Below, one piece after another: positions 48,560-62,447 of a stretch of DNA of 64,000 nucleotides. The translations under genes were made by a program, and so were the position numbers. The notes below the pieces were generated by a model. The model had not been told where the DNA came from and searched no databases. It was given only the letters and a program-made list of their open reading frames with translations. Source of the stretch: Rutidosis leptorrhynchoides (lineage: Eukaryota; Streptophyta; Magnoliopsida; Asterales; Asteraceae); assembly GCF_046630445.1 (NCBI RefSeq), contig NC_092335.1:313024501-313088500 (forward strand), given 5' to 3'. Numbering within the stretch: position 1 is the stretch's first letter; each line of letters starts with the position of its first letter.

Positions 48560-51500
48560 TGTAACAACCCGACTTTTTCCGTTTACTATAGTTAATTATC
48601 CGTTAAGTATTTAACGGTGGTTACTTAGACTTGTGTGTTTAATAGAATTAAATACATACTTATTAGGAAAATTCTTGAATTAATATGTTATATTAATTTA
48701 CGATCTTATTTCGGTTAGCGAAATAACTAGAAAACGTTACGATTAAGTTTATCGTCTAGAAAGCTTTTCAGTTTACAGAACTCAGAAAAATGACACAATA
48801 AATATTTTCGACGATTATTGACTTTAAGAAAATTATTTTTAATTTATTATTTATTTAATGGATTAAACTCGGTGATTGCGTTTCAACGACTAGTTAACGT
48901 TCCGGAGACCCGGTACGGTTAACAGCACTCGAAACGGACCACGCGCATACAAGAAAATAACGAAACGAATGGTATTTCACTTTTAATTATTATTTTATGT
49001 AATTATTATATTTTAAGAACACTTTTAGTTATTTATAAGTTTTAAGAATTTAAAAAGCGTAGAAGTCGCTAGAACGCTCGTTTAACGATCTAGTTTGCGT
49101 TTTCGGCCAACGACACCAAACAGGCTACACTATAAATGTGTCAACTAGTTAATATTAGCCCAAAGACTCCCTTTTTCCAGCCCTTGGTCGAAATCCACTA
49201 GAGGTGGGCTTCTCTTGCTTTAATTTGGACCTTATTGTTAATTAAACCTTACTTTGGACCCAAGCTTTAGCCCTTAAACACCTAATTTATCAAAAACACA
49301 TTCATTATCCCTCCCCTACCCTAGAGCCATGACTTTGATCAGCTCCAAACCCCTAAAACATGTCACCATCTTCATCTCCATCAATCACCTTCAAAAATTG
49401 CTTGTTTGCTTGAACCTTCAACACGAAAGTGCTTCCTTTGATCGTCTTCTACATGCTAGTATCAATTGATTGTATTTATAAGGTATAATTGAAAACCCTA
49501 ATTGTTTTAGATCTGATTTTAGTTCAATTACATAGTGTAATCAAGTCTAGTGCTCAATTGATGATGTTTTGTGTTATCGTTTATCGTTTAATTGATCAAT
49601 TGTTGTTGTTGCATGAAAAATGAAGTTGAATCTTTTGAATCTGATTATATGAGTTTATGTACTGATCATATAATGTATCTAGATGGATATATCTCGAAAA
49701 ATTAATAAATTTGGACTTTGGATTTGCATGATTTCGTTACCGGATGCTTAAATTATGATTAATCAAAGTTTTGTTAGGGTTTCACATGTAATCCGAATTT
49801 TCTGAGTTGCATGCTTTGTGTTTTAGCTTATGAAATATATTCTACTGTATTCCTTGTGAAAATTTATGCAATTTAGACTAAATTTTTGCATCGAAAGGTT
49901 ATGTAATGCTCCCGATATGATAAAACGAAGATTTGATTGGTAAAGTATGCTAAATCCGTTTTTAAGTTCACATAAAAATTTCTAGAACGAACTAGGAACT
50001 AGGAATCTATTTAGACTTTGATCTTCTAGAATATGTTATTAGACGTGTTCCTTGACATGTTTCATTTGTATGCGAACTTGCAAAAACGTGATTTGCCATG
50101 AGATATATGCTCGTCTACGTGATGTGTCTGGTTGATGATTAAAAACTGATGAATCTTTAAAGATTTGCAAAACTGTACGAATTGGCTAAAGAAATGTTTC
50201 TGATTATTTTATCACTAAAACTTTGAGATGTTTTGAGATGACTCCAATTGGCCGTTCATCAAAATCTATTTTCTATATTTTATGAAAAATATTTAAAAAC
50301 TGATGCGCGGGCACAAATTTCTGTAACGAACTATGAATTGACCCTTTCTGATATTGGAATTCTAATTATCGTATGAGGCTTTAGCTAGACTTTTTGGAAT
50401 AAATTTTAAGTATAGTTATGATCTGGAGTTGTTCATAATTTCATGAGTTATTTGCTATTAGCTATAGTTGTATCTTCTTACGACGTACGAATTTCTAAGG
50501 TATGCGCTAAGAAGCGGAAAATGCGATTTGCTAAACTACGAGCTATAACATGTTATATGACCTAGGTTTGACTTATTGATCATGTTTGCATGACCTACTG
50601 AGATGTTTGACTTTAGTTGACCACTTTGACCAAGTTGACTTTTGGTTTGACTTTGGTTGACTTGCTTGGATTAGTTGACTTTTACTTGTTCTTTGAGTCA
50701 GTCTGTGCACTAGGACTTTGCGTACACTATGGGTTGACGAAGTTTGACCTATTAGTGTATACTTAAGATGATTTACTTGAATAGGATGCATTGTTCAGTC
50801 GAGAGTTTCGACAACCGTACGTTTTGCTAAGAAATTACAAGTGCTTTTGCTAAGGTGAGTCTACAGTCCCTTTTTCAACAATATTTTTGGGATGAGATAC
50901 ATGCTACTTTTGAAACTATTTCTTAAACTGTTTTTACAACTATATTACATATTAGGAACGCGTAACTTACCAAGGATATACATATGAGTTCAGATCAAAA
51001 ATCCCTTAGCTTGATTATATTAGTTACTTTGTAAGCTCGACTTATAGAGATGGTACCGTTAGGTTTGACAAACCTCACCGCAACGTTAAACAGGTGCTTA
51101 TGTAGTTGTAACACGTATACTTGATTGGTGTATCGCCAGTATAGGGTAAACTAAAGATGTGTGCTCGGCTTACGCAAAGGTTAAAGCTTTATAATCAAGT
51201 GCTCATGATAAGTGTATATTATTACGAAGCTTTTCAGAAATCTCGTGGCCTAACTTACGATGAATGTTACTTAAATATGATATTTACAAAGTTAATACTA
51301 GACATGGTAATGTCTACAATAGATGAAACGAAAAGAACTTTTTGATGTCACTCACAGTTGAAACTTGACATCTTACAAACAGTTTATTACTTAGCATTTG
51401 CTATATGCAAACTTTTGAGATTAAACCTTAGCGGTATATTCAGATAAACGATTTTGAGAAATGATTTTTGACAAACGATTTATGGAAAATGTTTTATGAA

Positions 51501-51680
51501 ACATACGAGAACTATTTACTCAAACCTGTAGATTCACTCAACTTTATGTTGATCCATTTTGCATGTTTTATCTCAGGTATTAGTTGCTTCCGCTGTAGAA
51601 CACTGTTGTCATGTAGAAGTCAAGTCAAGCATTGGGACCAGAGTTAATACGCCGTTAGTAGATTCTGACGGGGTATTACA
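48560..51680 (+). mobile_element. Solo LTR (3121 bp) in the gypsy leader
   Basis: Starts TGTAACAACCCGAC, ends GGGGTATTACA, and is flanked by CGGTT (48555-48559 and 51681-51685). No primer site, polypurine tract or partner LTR. A TATAAAT box lies at 49131-49137. It splits the gypsy leader, which otherwise would be only about 175 bases. The frames 50573-50791 and 51157-51345 are not genes. Confidence 0.8.
50606..50750 (+). promoter_or_regulatory. Cluster of TTGAC (W-box core) motifs
   Basis: Nine TTGAC motifs in about 145 bases, most as TTGACT or TTGACC, the core bound by plant WRKY factors. Binding is not shown by sequence alone. Confidence 0.45.
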
Positions 51681-51763
51681 CGGTTATAGACGGGACACAC
51701 TAATGCAATCCTAGTTGGTCAGGTCTAGACAAACTATTTCTGTCCACATTCTCGATAACCCAA

Positions 51764-51775
51764 GCTCTGATACCA
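51764..51775 (-). other. Gypsy primer binding site
   Basis: TGGTATCAGAGC on the minus strand, four bases from the LTR end at 51780: the initiator tRNA-Met primer site. Confidence 0.85.
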
Positions 51776-51779
51776 TGTC

Positions 51780-52736
51780 TGTCACGACCCCCGTCTCGAT
51801 TTCCCAAGACGTGGTGTGAACTTCAACATAGTGTCCCAGGTTATAGTCAACATAGCAGCGGAAACATAAATGTTATTACATCACGGTCTCTGTTTTTAGT
51901 TTTGGTACATCGTAGTTACAAAATACAAGTACAGACATAGTACAAATACAAATACATCATAATCTAGCCTATCAATACTAGATTTAACAAAAGACATTTT
52001 TAAAACTTCCACGATGCCCGACCTGAAAGTGCTTCCAAAGGTTAAGTACCTGAGATAAATACTTAAAAACATCAATATAAATATTGGTGAGTTCATAGGT
52101 TTAGTTACAATGCATAAGTTAATGGACATCAAGATTTCATGTTTAGAACAGTTAAAAGTTATTCTAGTTCATGAGCTTTCGATATCAAACGTTAACGTAA
52201 AAGTACCCAAAAACAAGCGTCACTTAAGGTCTAAGTGCAAGTGGTCGAAGGTTATGCATCTGATAGCCTATAAGGCCTATCCTGATGTGAGGAGTCATCC
52301 TTAAATAGATCTATTCATAATATTCGCGTTTACCAAACCGGTAATTAACGATATCAAAATCGGGCTTTCTAAAATGACCTTTGTTACTCAACATAGAATA
52401 TAGTTGTAAGTACTTGATTCCAATATGTAAAACAATAGACAAGTATTATCTCATCCCAAAAGTATAAAAAATGATTAAAAATGGGACTACAAACTCACAA
52501 GTAAAGCGCTACGGAACGTTCACGGTAAATGGTTAGATTGTGTTCGGTGTTCCGGGCTTGAGACCTAATGAAATTTTAATAGGTCAGAGGTCTTACAATT
52601 TAATATAGTACTTATTTAAGGTTTAAGATCAATCTCTTAAGTAATCTTACATATCCAAATCGATTCTTGGTTTCAAAATTTACTAGTTCATAGTTTTAGA
52701 AAAATATTGTTTGTTCAGAAATTTCCGGGTTGTCAC
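51780..52736 (-). mobile_element. Gypsy 5' LTR, truncated
   Basis: About 920 bases match 24740-25660. Beyond about 52700 it diverges abruptly and ends in TTCAGAAATTTCCGGGTTGTCACA, the start motif of a different LTR family (as at 3527). It lacks the roughly 1.9 kb that holds the promoter in the 3' LTR. Confidence 0.7.
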
Positions 52737-52964
52737 ATAATATTTATATATTTAGTGTTGTAGTTTATATAGAATTTGAACTAAATTCCAATATATATTT
52801 TATTTATATATTATCTTAAATTATGTATTATATATATTTATTTTGTATATATATAATAAAAATGTTAATATGTTTTTATTATATAATTATAGGTAATATT
52901 AATATAATTATAGTATATGTAATAAGTATATATTTTTATGTTCAAACTCTTTATTTGTTTTAAT

Positions 52965-53008
<44 letters not shown>

Positions 53009-53341
53009 TTTAATAAATATAGTAGTTTAATAATAATGAAAATTTTAATAATAATTATACCACTAATAATATTCTTAATGATAATACTAATACTAATGTT
53101 AATAATAAAAATAATAATCTTAAAATCATGTTAATACTAATGATAATAATAATACTAATTATAATACTAATAATATTAATAATGATAATAAGAATATTAG
53201 TAATAATAATAATAACAACAATTATAATAATAATTAAATCATGATTTTTCTACTAATAATAATAATGATAATAATATTATAAACATGATAATAATCCTAA
53301 TATTAATGATAATAATAATAAATTCCATTATTTTGATGATG

Positions 53342-53411
<70 letters not shown>

Positions 53412-53414
53412 TAA

Positions 53415-53449
<35 letters not shown>
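52737..53449 (-). repeat. AT-rich, AAT-repeat zone of an LTR
   Basis: Degenerate AAT/AATG repeats, then pure AAT at 53340-53406 and AT at 53417-53448. Resembles the repeat zone that follows the tRNA-like module in relatives, so probably part of the LTR ending at 57948. No gene. Confidence 0.45.
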
Positions 53450-53451
<2 letters not shown>

Positions 53452-55948
53452 TGAGTCTTGGAAAATTAAATAGGCCTTAATAAATATGGTTAACTCCACC
53501 AAATTAACCATTCTCTTTGTAAAATTTACCCTTCATCTTTATTATTTACTTATAGTTGAAAATATAAAATTAAATTATTAAATTGATCAAATTTAAGATA
53601 TTAAATTATATTATTAAAGTATAATTTATTAAATTGAGTCTCAATAGAGTTCCATAGTAGTAAATGTGATAAAACTATGATTTACCCCTTACATGGTTAT
53701 TTGATGATTTATCCCATATATTAAATTGTAAATAAAGGTAAAACTTTATGGTAAACAATTGAGCCTCATGGTAGGTAAAAATATATAAATGTGATTTACC
53801 TGAGCCAGTCTTTACTTTTGGGTTGACACTCATTGTAGTGGTTAATCTTCTACCATTATTAATTGAAGTTTACACATTCATAGTTTCACCAAGAATGTAC
53901 CGTTAGAAAGACTTTTGAATTGCTATGTAATAAAAGATACTTCGATACATATTAATAATAACAATTGAAAGATAATCTCAAACCAGCTCTTAAGCTTTGT
54001 CATATATATATATATATATTGATAATAACATTATCTTTCTATTAATTTTGATGTAAATGTAAATAATGATAATGATTCTTTTTCATGCATGGTATACGTA
54101 TCATCTCAAGGTTTTAAAATGGGTTTATGGCATTCCAAACGTTGTAAGTTACTTTTACACTATCCATATAAAAAACATATGGACTCCTCCATACAACTCA
54201 ACTTTCACTAAAAAAATAAAATTATCACTTATAATGTAGGGTATCATGTGAATTTTTATTTTGTTTCTCTAGATAGTATTTAATTTGTTAATTCATGCTC
54301 TCCAATATCTTCATTTACATTTACAAAGTTCATATTTGCTCTCGATCTTTTTCATAGACTAGTGAAGTACCTCATTTTATGTACAAAGTTATTTGTATAC
54401 TGTAATTTACTAAGAGAACTTTATGGTATTTCATGATGTTTGTTTCTTAAGTATATATATTTACTTTATACTTTATGTAATATTTAATCATATTTGTTTT
54501 AATTGTATAGGTTGTTCAACTCTCAGCGAAGTGTCTATGAGAGAAATATATACATAATGGTGATTTTTGATGATAATAAATAGATCTTTGAATGCTTTGG
54601 ATGGAACTGGGCTACAAATATTATGTGTTTCAAACCGTCTCGCCATTCAATTATTGAGTTAACAAATTCTTACGTATGGTTACAACAATTATTAATTTGT
54701 TAATTTATTTATATTTATTTTATATTTCATCGATTTGGATTTTGATTGATGTAAAGATAATGTAATTATCCATTAGTCCATTACGTACATACTTATTAAA
54801 TGATCAATTATACTCTATTACTCTTTTAACTTTGTTTGTTTCTATATATTGTTTAGTTTGTTCTATTATCTTCATTGATATTTATGAAGTTCATATTGCT
54901 TCTCAAATCTTCGTTGTGATAGAATGAAGTACCTCATTTTATAGGTAAGTCATGTGAGTTTTAATTTTGTTTGTTTTTATTTATTGTTTAGTTTGTTAAT
55001 TCATATTGGTTTTCAAATCTTTTTTGTGATAGAATGAGGTACCTCATTTAATAAGTAATTTTCCTTTCTTCTTTTTTTTTTTTTTTACTATTTCATGTTT
55101 GTATTTGATAATTTTGAACTTTACTAATCAACTTTAAGGTATTTGATTATGTTATTCTTGAGTATGTATAATCTATATTTGCAATAGATAACTTTTTATC
55201 TTATTTCATATAATTATTTATGTCGTTCAATATTAATGAAAGGGTAAAACATTGTTTTTATTATTTACAGTTTCATATTTTTAGTTTACAATTACAATAG
55301 AATAGAATATGTTGTGTCATGTATACTTATTTAACTCAAATACAAGTTGTTGGAAATTATATGATGTTTATTAAAACATCATTATTAAACTGTATGGTAA
55401 TATAATGATGTTTTAATAATTGTATGGTAAAAAGAGTTTTGCTCATAATAATGATGTTTTAACTCTATAAACACGTATAACAATTTTTATCATGGGTAAT
55501 ATTAAATATCAACTATCTTATATATACTAACATAAAGATTAAGTATACGGGGAATTAATATGGTTTACTAAATGATTCTCCATACAATAAAATAAGTTAT
55601 GATGATATAGTAATAATTAATGAGATTTACCTCACCATAAGTTATGGTAAAAAGTAGAAATATTATTAATTAGTATAACTTATCTATCTGCATTATTTCT
55701 ACGAATTTATATAGTCATAAACCTTTAATGAAGTGTAAAGATGCATCTTTTCAATTTCTTACATTTATTTCAATTTTATAATGGAAATTCGTGTTAAAGA
55801 TAATAAACAAATAACTTATCGTATATGTACTTTTTATGATTATCTTTTCATAGAAGCAAGCATGTTTTTCATTTTCTTGGATATTAATCTCATAACTGCA
55901 TGTAAGAAACGTTGCTTACTACGTGCAACGTACGGGCATTTACCCCCA
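53450..55948. other. Unclassified AT-rich insertion, no gene seen
   Basis: No repeats of neighbouring families and no coding motif. The right end has CTACGTGCAACGTACGGGC, with the stem TACGT-GCA-ACGTA, next to CATTTACCCCC and then the AAT run. Such hairpins with a CCCGTACGTTGCACG core are often near ends of plant DNA elements, but I found no matching left end. It separates two parts of one LTR, so insertion is likely. Confidence 0.35.
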
Positions 55949-56077
<129 letters not shown>

Positions 56078-56104
56078 CTACCTTAAAGTAACAAGTTCCC
56101 AAAA

Positions 56105-56172
56105 AAATGCCATTGCTCGGGCTCGAACCCGAGACCTCTCGCTAACCAAACACACCCTAACCATCTGAGCTA
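56105..56172 (-). ncRNA. tRNA-like module with TTA tail, copy 3
   Basis: On the minus strand: A box TAGCTCAGATGG (56161-56172), then GGGTTCGAGCCCG with B box GTTCGAGCC (56120-56128), spacing 32 bases. It continues GCATTTTTTTGGG, AAGGTAGT and the TTA run at 55949-56076. The T-arm pairs; the D-arm and acceptor do not pair well, so it is a tRNA-derived element and not a tRNA gene. Confidence 0.55.
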
Positions 56173-57743
56173 ATCTGTTTATCTGATTTAACCCAGATTA
56201 AAATTCATATAACTCTTCTATCAGTCTGTTCTTCTTCCATCAAGATCAAGATCATCAAGATCATAATCATCTCTGTAATCATAATCATCATCATCACGAG
56301 TCATCATCATATGCGTAAACATCTTTCTTTCTCATCATCTCATCATCTTCATTAACTATCATCACCATGATCCACATCATCATCGTATTTGTATATCATC
56401 ATCATGCATACTTACATCATCATCATAATATAATCATCATTTTCATTTGATATATTCCATCATCATTCATGGTTTCGTAACAGAAAAAACAATAGCAGCA
56501 AGTTTTCATGGTGTTCACAAGTGGGTTTCGATATACACAAGTGGGTGTTAGGTGACAAAAAGAAACAGTAGCAGTAATATAGCAGTGGTGGAGATTGGCG
56601 GATGGAATGGTGGAAGGTGTTGCAAGGTGGTGGTGGGTGAGGTGATATCCGATGTTGGTGATTGTGTAGTGGTGGTGAGGATTGTTCTTGGTGGTGATAG
56701 GTGGCCGATGGTGTAGCTAGGGTGGCGGTGGAAGTGAAGTGAATGGGTGACGGTTGTTATGATGGTCGTGATTGGTGATTGAAGGTATATGTGAAGGTGA
56801 TGGTAAGTATTGTTTTTCGAGTATGTGTGTAAATATATAGAGAAAGAGATGTGTATGTATGCATATCGTGGATGTATATATATACATCTATATCAATTGT
56901 TTTGTGGAGAAGTCAAAAAAAGGAGAACAGTAAAATCCAACTAGTAAAATCCAACTAGCAGTCGAAGATTTTGTATTATGTCGAAATGCATGCACAATGA
57001 GAAAGATGCGTTTGTTTGTGTGGGTCCACGACAAAGACAAAAGAAAAAGCAACTCACATAATTTGTGTTAGTGGGTTTGGTTGTAACCAATATAGAAATA
57101 AGAAATAGAAACATTAGATGGTGGTGGTGGTCATGTATATGTGCTTATATAATATTAAGTGGGTGTCATTTGAATCACAAAACTTTAAATGATTTGTAGA
57201 AGAGGGAGAGAGAATTGAAGTGGTTGATTTACTTGTTTAAATGAAAAGTTAAGATAGAAAGGTGATTGTATGCTAGTGTTTGGATAACCGAATTATATAT
57301 AAAGATATTAGATATAGATATATGTATATGATAGCAATCAAAAACAGTGGTTAAATGTGCAAGTGGAGTTTTTGTGTGGTTGTTCTTTAACCAACAACAA
57401 AAGAAAGAAAATAAAAAACGGAAGATGTAATTATATATAATATAAAATATAAAGGAAATAGATACAATAATGATTGTAATAATAAAGACGTTAATTAGGG
57501 AGTTGCCTTTATCATTATCACGAGTGAATGAAACTGATACTAAAATTCACGGGTTTAACTTTTTCATAAAAAAAATATGTCGCTACCTTTAAGATAGTGA
57601 CAACCCGTATAAGGCCAAATCAATAATCAATAAATTGAAATGATATTTATATGGAAATAGTACGTTGTCTGATTTGTTTTACATATCACTTTGTAGTATA
57701 AAATTGTAAGTGTAAAACTTCATTAATGTGTTTCAAGTTCTTA

Positions 57744-57787
<44 letters not shown>

Positions 57788-57948
57788 CGGTTCGTGAATT
57801 GTCAAGAATGGTTGAGGTTAAATGAATGTATGAAAACAGTTAAAAAATTTTGAGATTCAACTTTACAGACTTTGCTTATCGTGTCGAAAATATTAAATCA
57901 TAAAGAGAATTTGATTCAAAATAAGTCGAAATTTTCCGGGTCGTGACA
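56173..57948 (-). mobile_element. LTR, upstream half, minus strand
   Basis: On the minus strand it starts TGTCACGACCCGGAAAATTTC at 57948 and continues with ACACGATAAGCAAAGTCTGTAA, shortened here to its family landmark, as at 3590 and 15270. Contains an AT run (57748-57784) and an ATC-rich zone. It may be the 5' LTR of the element whose interior is at 23501-24739, but the joining part is missing. No gene. Confidence 0.6.
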
Positions 57949-59336
57949 TAATTGATCAAGGTACATGTTATTATTGTAGTTAAAACTTGATATTCCTGAT
58001 ATTGCTGAAGGGTGGATCTTGAGATCATTAGGGAAGAAGGTAAAGAATTGGAGGGCAAGATTAAAAAAGCAATACTATGATCCAACTTTATCACTCCAAG
58101 AACAGTATAATTCTAGGTCTTCACAAGTCTAAGAGGATCATTGGAAAAGACTTGTAAGGTACTGGAATAGAAGAAGCAGCAAGTTATGCAATTGTTATCC
58201 TACCACATCTTATATATTACTTATATCAATGTATTGTCGTTTAATAGACATCAATTTCCTACCTCGGGAAGTTAGTGAAAAACCAAATCGAACCGGGCGA
58301 AGAAGAAGCTGATGCAACTCACTGGAAAAAAGAGTTATGCACATGTTCGAGAAGAGATGAAGGTAATTAATTAAAGGAGAAAAAGTTATTTTATGATAAT
58401 TTGTGGATATCATTTATTGTTAAACCAATTTTAATTTAATTGAAACAGGCAAATAATAATGGTCAAGAACCAAGCCATTTTGAAATGTTTGAAAAGTGTT
58501 TCTCTAATAACGGAAATACAAATTGTTTGGAAGCTAAAGATGCCATTGTAAGTAACATTGTTACTAGTGTCATTTTTTTTTACTGAATGATTTTACTCAT
58601 GTGTAATATTTCTGTTACGCTGATAAAACTGATTTAACATCTGGATTTTGTCTTACGATGTTTATTATGCTTAATACAACATGAAATGAATGAACTTAAA
58701 AAGAACAGTCCACCTGGTACAAGCGATGCGCCTGGGCCAGATGACATTTTCTCGAAGGTAAAAGGAAAAGATAAATATGGCAATGTTGACCGATACGGCT
58801 TAGGTGTCTGGGAAACTAATCTATAGGGTGTAACACCATATCATGTTGCTTACACACGAGAGAATAAAATGTTGAAATCAAAGATCGTGGAATTAGAGGT
58901 GGAAAGAGCACAACAGAATCGAGAAAGAATTGGTCCAATAGTGATTCAACTATTTCCCAAGTTACCTCACCAGTCGTTGAACCTCCACGTTTACGGGTAT
59001 GTTTATGTTATAAAAAACTTTGTCTTCTCAATGTTAACAAATACTCCGTATATTTTAACTCTTATTTGCTGTAAAATGATATTTAACTTTAGTCTGACAT
59101 ATATCTGAGGAGCATTCACGAGCCGTTTGACATAGTAGCAAGATGATGGGTTTTGAGTTTAGATCCAAAAGAGGTGGTGGGAGGGAAAGAGATTGGTACA
59201 AGATATTGTTCGGTTAATCCTCAGGTGGTAATTCAAAAAGAAGAAGAGCTGGTTAGGCTGTATGGATGTATGGACACAATTATTGAAGCTATAGGCACGC
59301 CTATTGCATGGCCAAGAAATTTTGTCGAAGTATGAC
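57949..59336 (+). pseudogene. CACTA (En/Spm) transposase-associated gene, 5' end missing
   Basis: Exon-like pieces resemble the plant Ptta/En/Spm family (Pfam Transposase_24). Piece 1 (about 57980-58195): LDIPDIAEGWILRSLGKK, RARLKKQYYDPTLSLQEQ, a TAA, then DHWKRLVRYWNRRSSKLC. Piece 2 (about 58283-58362): NRAKKKLMQLTGKKSYAHVREEMK-like order ending at a GT donor. Piece 3 (58449-58547) has a clean AG acceptor and GTAAGT donor: EPSHFEMFEKCF. Piece 4 (about 58677-58996): PDDIFSKVKGKDKYGNVDRYGLG, TAG at 58824-58826, then a Lys/Glu-rich coiled coil. Piece 5 (about 59140-59335): EEELVRLYGCMDTIIEAIG, IAWPRNFVEV. Two stops make it dead. Confidence 0.65.
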
Positions 59337-59799
<463 letters not shown>

Positions 59800-59800
<1 letters not shown>

Positions 59801-60988
59801 TTTAGGCGACCCTAAAAATTAGTTACATAATTTTACTTTGAGAATTAAGGACCCATTATAAAGGTCCTACTATATGTTTTTAGGACCTATTTGTATTGTA
59901 AATATTTATATTATAAGACCCTAAAAAGGGTTTCATAATCTTAGTTGAAATATTAGGACCCTTTTAATGGATCCTAATATATGTTTTATGACCCATTTAT
60001 ATTGTAAATAATTATATTATAGGACCCTAAAAAGGGTATCATCATCTTCATTAGGATATTAGGACCTTCATTAACAGTCTTAACATGTGCTTTTTAGGAC
60101 CTTTTTGTGTGTTTTAGGACCCCATTGAAAGGTCGCAATATAGAATTTAGGACTCTATTCGTGCGGTTCTTAATTATTTTATAGGACCCTATTCATGGGT
60201 TTCATAAACTTACTTTAGGACCCTATTTGTGTGGTCCTTAATGATATTATAGGACCGTTATTTATGGGTTTCATAAATTAATTAGAACCCTTTTTAAGAA
60301 TCCTAATATGTTTTTTAGGATCCTTAAATAAAATCCTTATATGTTTTAAAATAATAGAAGTCACATTATATGACCCTATGATAAGGTCCTAATATGTTTA
60401 TGGGACCCTTCTTATGGGTCCTTAATGATATTATAGAACCCTTATTCATGGGTTTCATAAACATTTTTCAGCTATTATAACCCCTTTTAAAGATCCTGAT
60501 ATGTTTTTTATGACCCTTAAATAAAGTCCTTATATGTTTTAAAATACTAGAAGTCACATTATATGATCCTATAATAAGGTCCTAATATGTTCATGGGACC
60601 CTTCCTAAGGGTCCTTAATGATATTATAGAACCCTTATTCACGGGTTTCATAAACTTTGTTCAGCTATTAGGACCCTTTTTAAAGATCCTAATATATTTT
60701 TTAGGACCCTTAAATAAAGTACTTATATGTTTTAATATATTAGATGTCACATTATATGACCCTATAATAAGGTCCTAATATGTTCATGGGACCTTTTGTA
60801 AGGGTTCTAATACATTTTTTAAAACCCTTTTGTAATAAGGTCCTAATATGTTGTTAGGACCCTTATTAGTCTTTTGGGACGCCACCCTGGGAGAACCCTT
60901 TCGTAAAGGGTCCTATCAGCTCAAAGGTCCTATTAGAATACATAATAGGACCTTTTTGGGGTCCTAAAAGGTCATTTTTCTTGTAGTG
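59800..60988 (+). mobile_element. CACTA 3' subterminal repeat region
   Basis: Dense short repeats around AGGACCC and GGGTCCTAAT in both orientations, typical of CACTA subterminal regions where transposase binds. Within it a 193-bp unit is tandemly repeated about 2.6 times (landmark CCTTAAATA at 60322, 60515 and 60708). The frame at 60587-60778 is made of these repeats. Confidence 0.75.
60961..60988 (-). repeat. CACTA terminal inverted repeat, right end
   Basis: Minus strand begins CACTACAAGAAAAATGACC at 60988, matching the conserved CACTACAAGAAAA end. Adjacent bases TCC would be the 3-bp target duplication. The other end is not in the window. Confidence 0.8.
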
Positions 60989-62272
60989 TCCATTAGTGAA
61001 TAGCACTTTGATATTATTATTGATGAAACATGACTAAAAACTTCGAAATAAACAGATTCAACTCACACAATGGCGAAATTAGTGAATCAAACCCTCTAGT
61101 GAATGAGAAATTGATGTGTGCAGCGGTGTATACGAAATAGTTATTATTTTTACTACGAAAAACGATACAAATAACACAAGTTTTAATTATTTATTTACAG
61201 ATGGGATATACCTAAACCTTGCTATAACACTATAGGCAGTGTACCTAATCGTAAAGTAGTATAGTTTTTAGTAAGTCCGGTTCGTTCCACAGGGAGATGG
61301 CTTATTTCACACTATATTTTAATTAACTATAATTGTACAAAATATATATAATTATATATAATAATATATAAAAGGAGGTTTACCGTTTAATGACCGGTTT
61401 GTTGGTTTTATATTTTAAGTCACAATTAAAACCTAATGCAAAATATAAATGACGATAATTTAAGTGCGTAAAATAAATAACAATATAATAATTATGCTTA
61501 TTAAAACTTCCGTAACCATGATGTTTGACGTTTTGATTATTTATTACCTTGGGTTAATTGTCCTTTGTCCTGGATGTAATTAAAACCTATCTGGGTTTTT
61601 CCCATAATAGTTCATCGGTCATAATTATAAAATGTTCGGCAAATTTAACCTTATACTCGAAGTCAAATATTCCAACTAATTGGGGATTCGGACTGTAACA
61701 AGGTCTTAATACTTTGTTTAATGAATACACCAGGTTATCGACTGTGTGTAATCCAAGGTTTTAATAGTTTGTTAACAATTACACCAATTACCCTTGAATG
61801 TAATACACCCCTGTTTTAATGAGTCCATTAACTATTAATCCATCCCCGTGTTCGGTCAAATGAACAATAATTCGTACTTATAAATATCCCGCCATCGTGT
61901 CCGATTAAGCGTATATGGTTATATATAGATACGTCAAATCATAACCTTTATATTAAATTAATGAGGTATCGTTAATTTAATATAAAGCCCATTAATAGCC
62001 CATAGTCTAATTTCCACAAGTGTCATTCTTTTGTCCAAACCCCAATTATGGTACAAAGCCCAATAACCCCATCTTTAATATTTAGTCTAACATCACGATT
62101 ACTTTGGCTTAAATAATCATAATAATAACTTAGTTACGAGACATTAATTTTAAAAAGGAAAACATAACTTACATTGAGTATTTATCGCGTAGTGTTACAT
62201 GGACAGAATTTCGACTTCAAAACCCGTAAAATAACCTTTACATAACCCAAACTAATCTAATATAAAACTAAA

Positions 62273-62395
<123 letters not shown>

Positions 62396-62447
62396 TACAG
62401 AGGGAGTAATATATTTATTGTCTATATTTCGGCCAGAATTCTGTGGC

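Larger units (their letters stand above)
24740..52736 (-). mobile_element. Decayed Ty3/gypsy element carrying three nested insertions
   Basis: Minus-strand order: truncated 5' LTR (52736-51780), primer binding site (51764-51775), leader, orf0, gag, protease, RT, RNase H, integrase, chromodomain, polypurine tract (43200-43213), 3' LTR (43198-24740). A solo LTR sits in the leader; a copia element and a large non-autonomous element sit in the 3' LTR. Removing them and one copy of each target duplication leaves a 3' LTR of about 2782 bp. The chromodomain after the integrase places it among the chromoviruses; the gag and chromodomain resemble the Tekay group (from memory). Flanks at 24739 and 52737 share no duplication. 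Confidence 0.8.

Noticed and set aside
52110..52304. 64-codon frame also present near 25080
   Set aside because: Repeated because the two gypsy LTRs are copies; the frame is broken in the other copy.
56105..56172. Functional tRNA gene
   Set aside because: A and B boxes fit, but acceptor and D stems do not pair and there is no clear anticodon arm.
57595..57620. Plus-strand LTR start (GTGACAACCCG)
   Set aside because: It lies inside a minus-strand LTR, the following sequence does not match family LTR starts, and no end or duplication was found.
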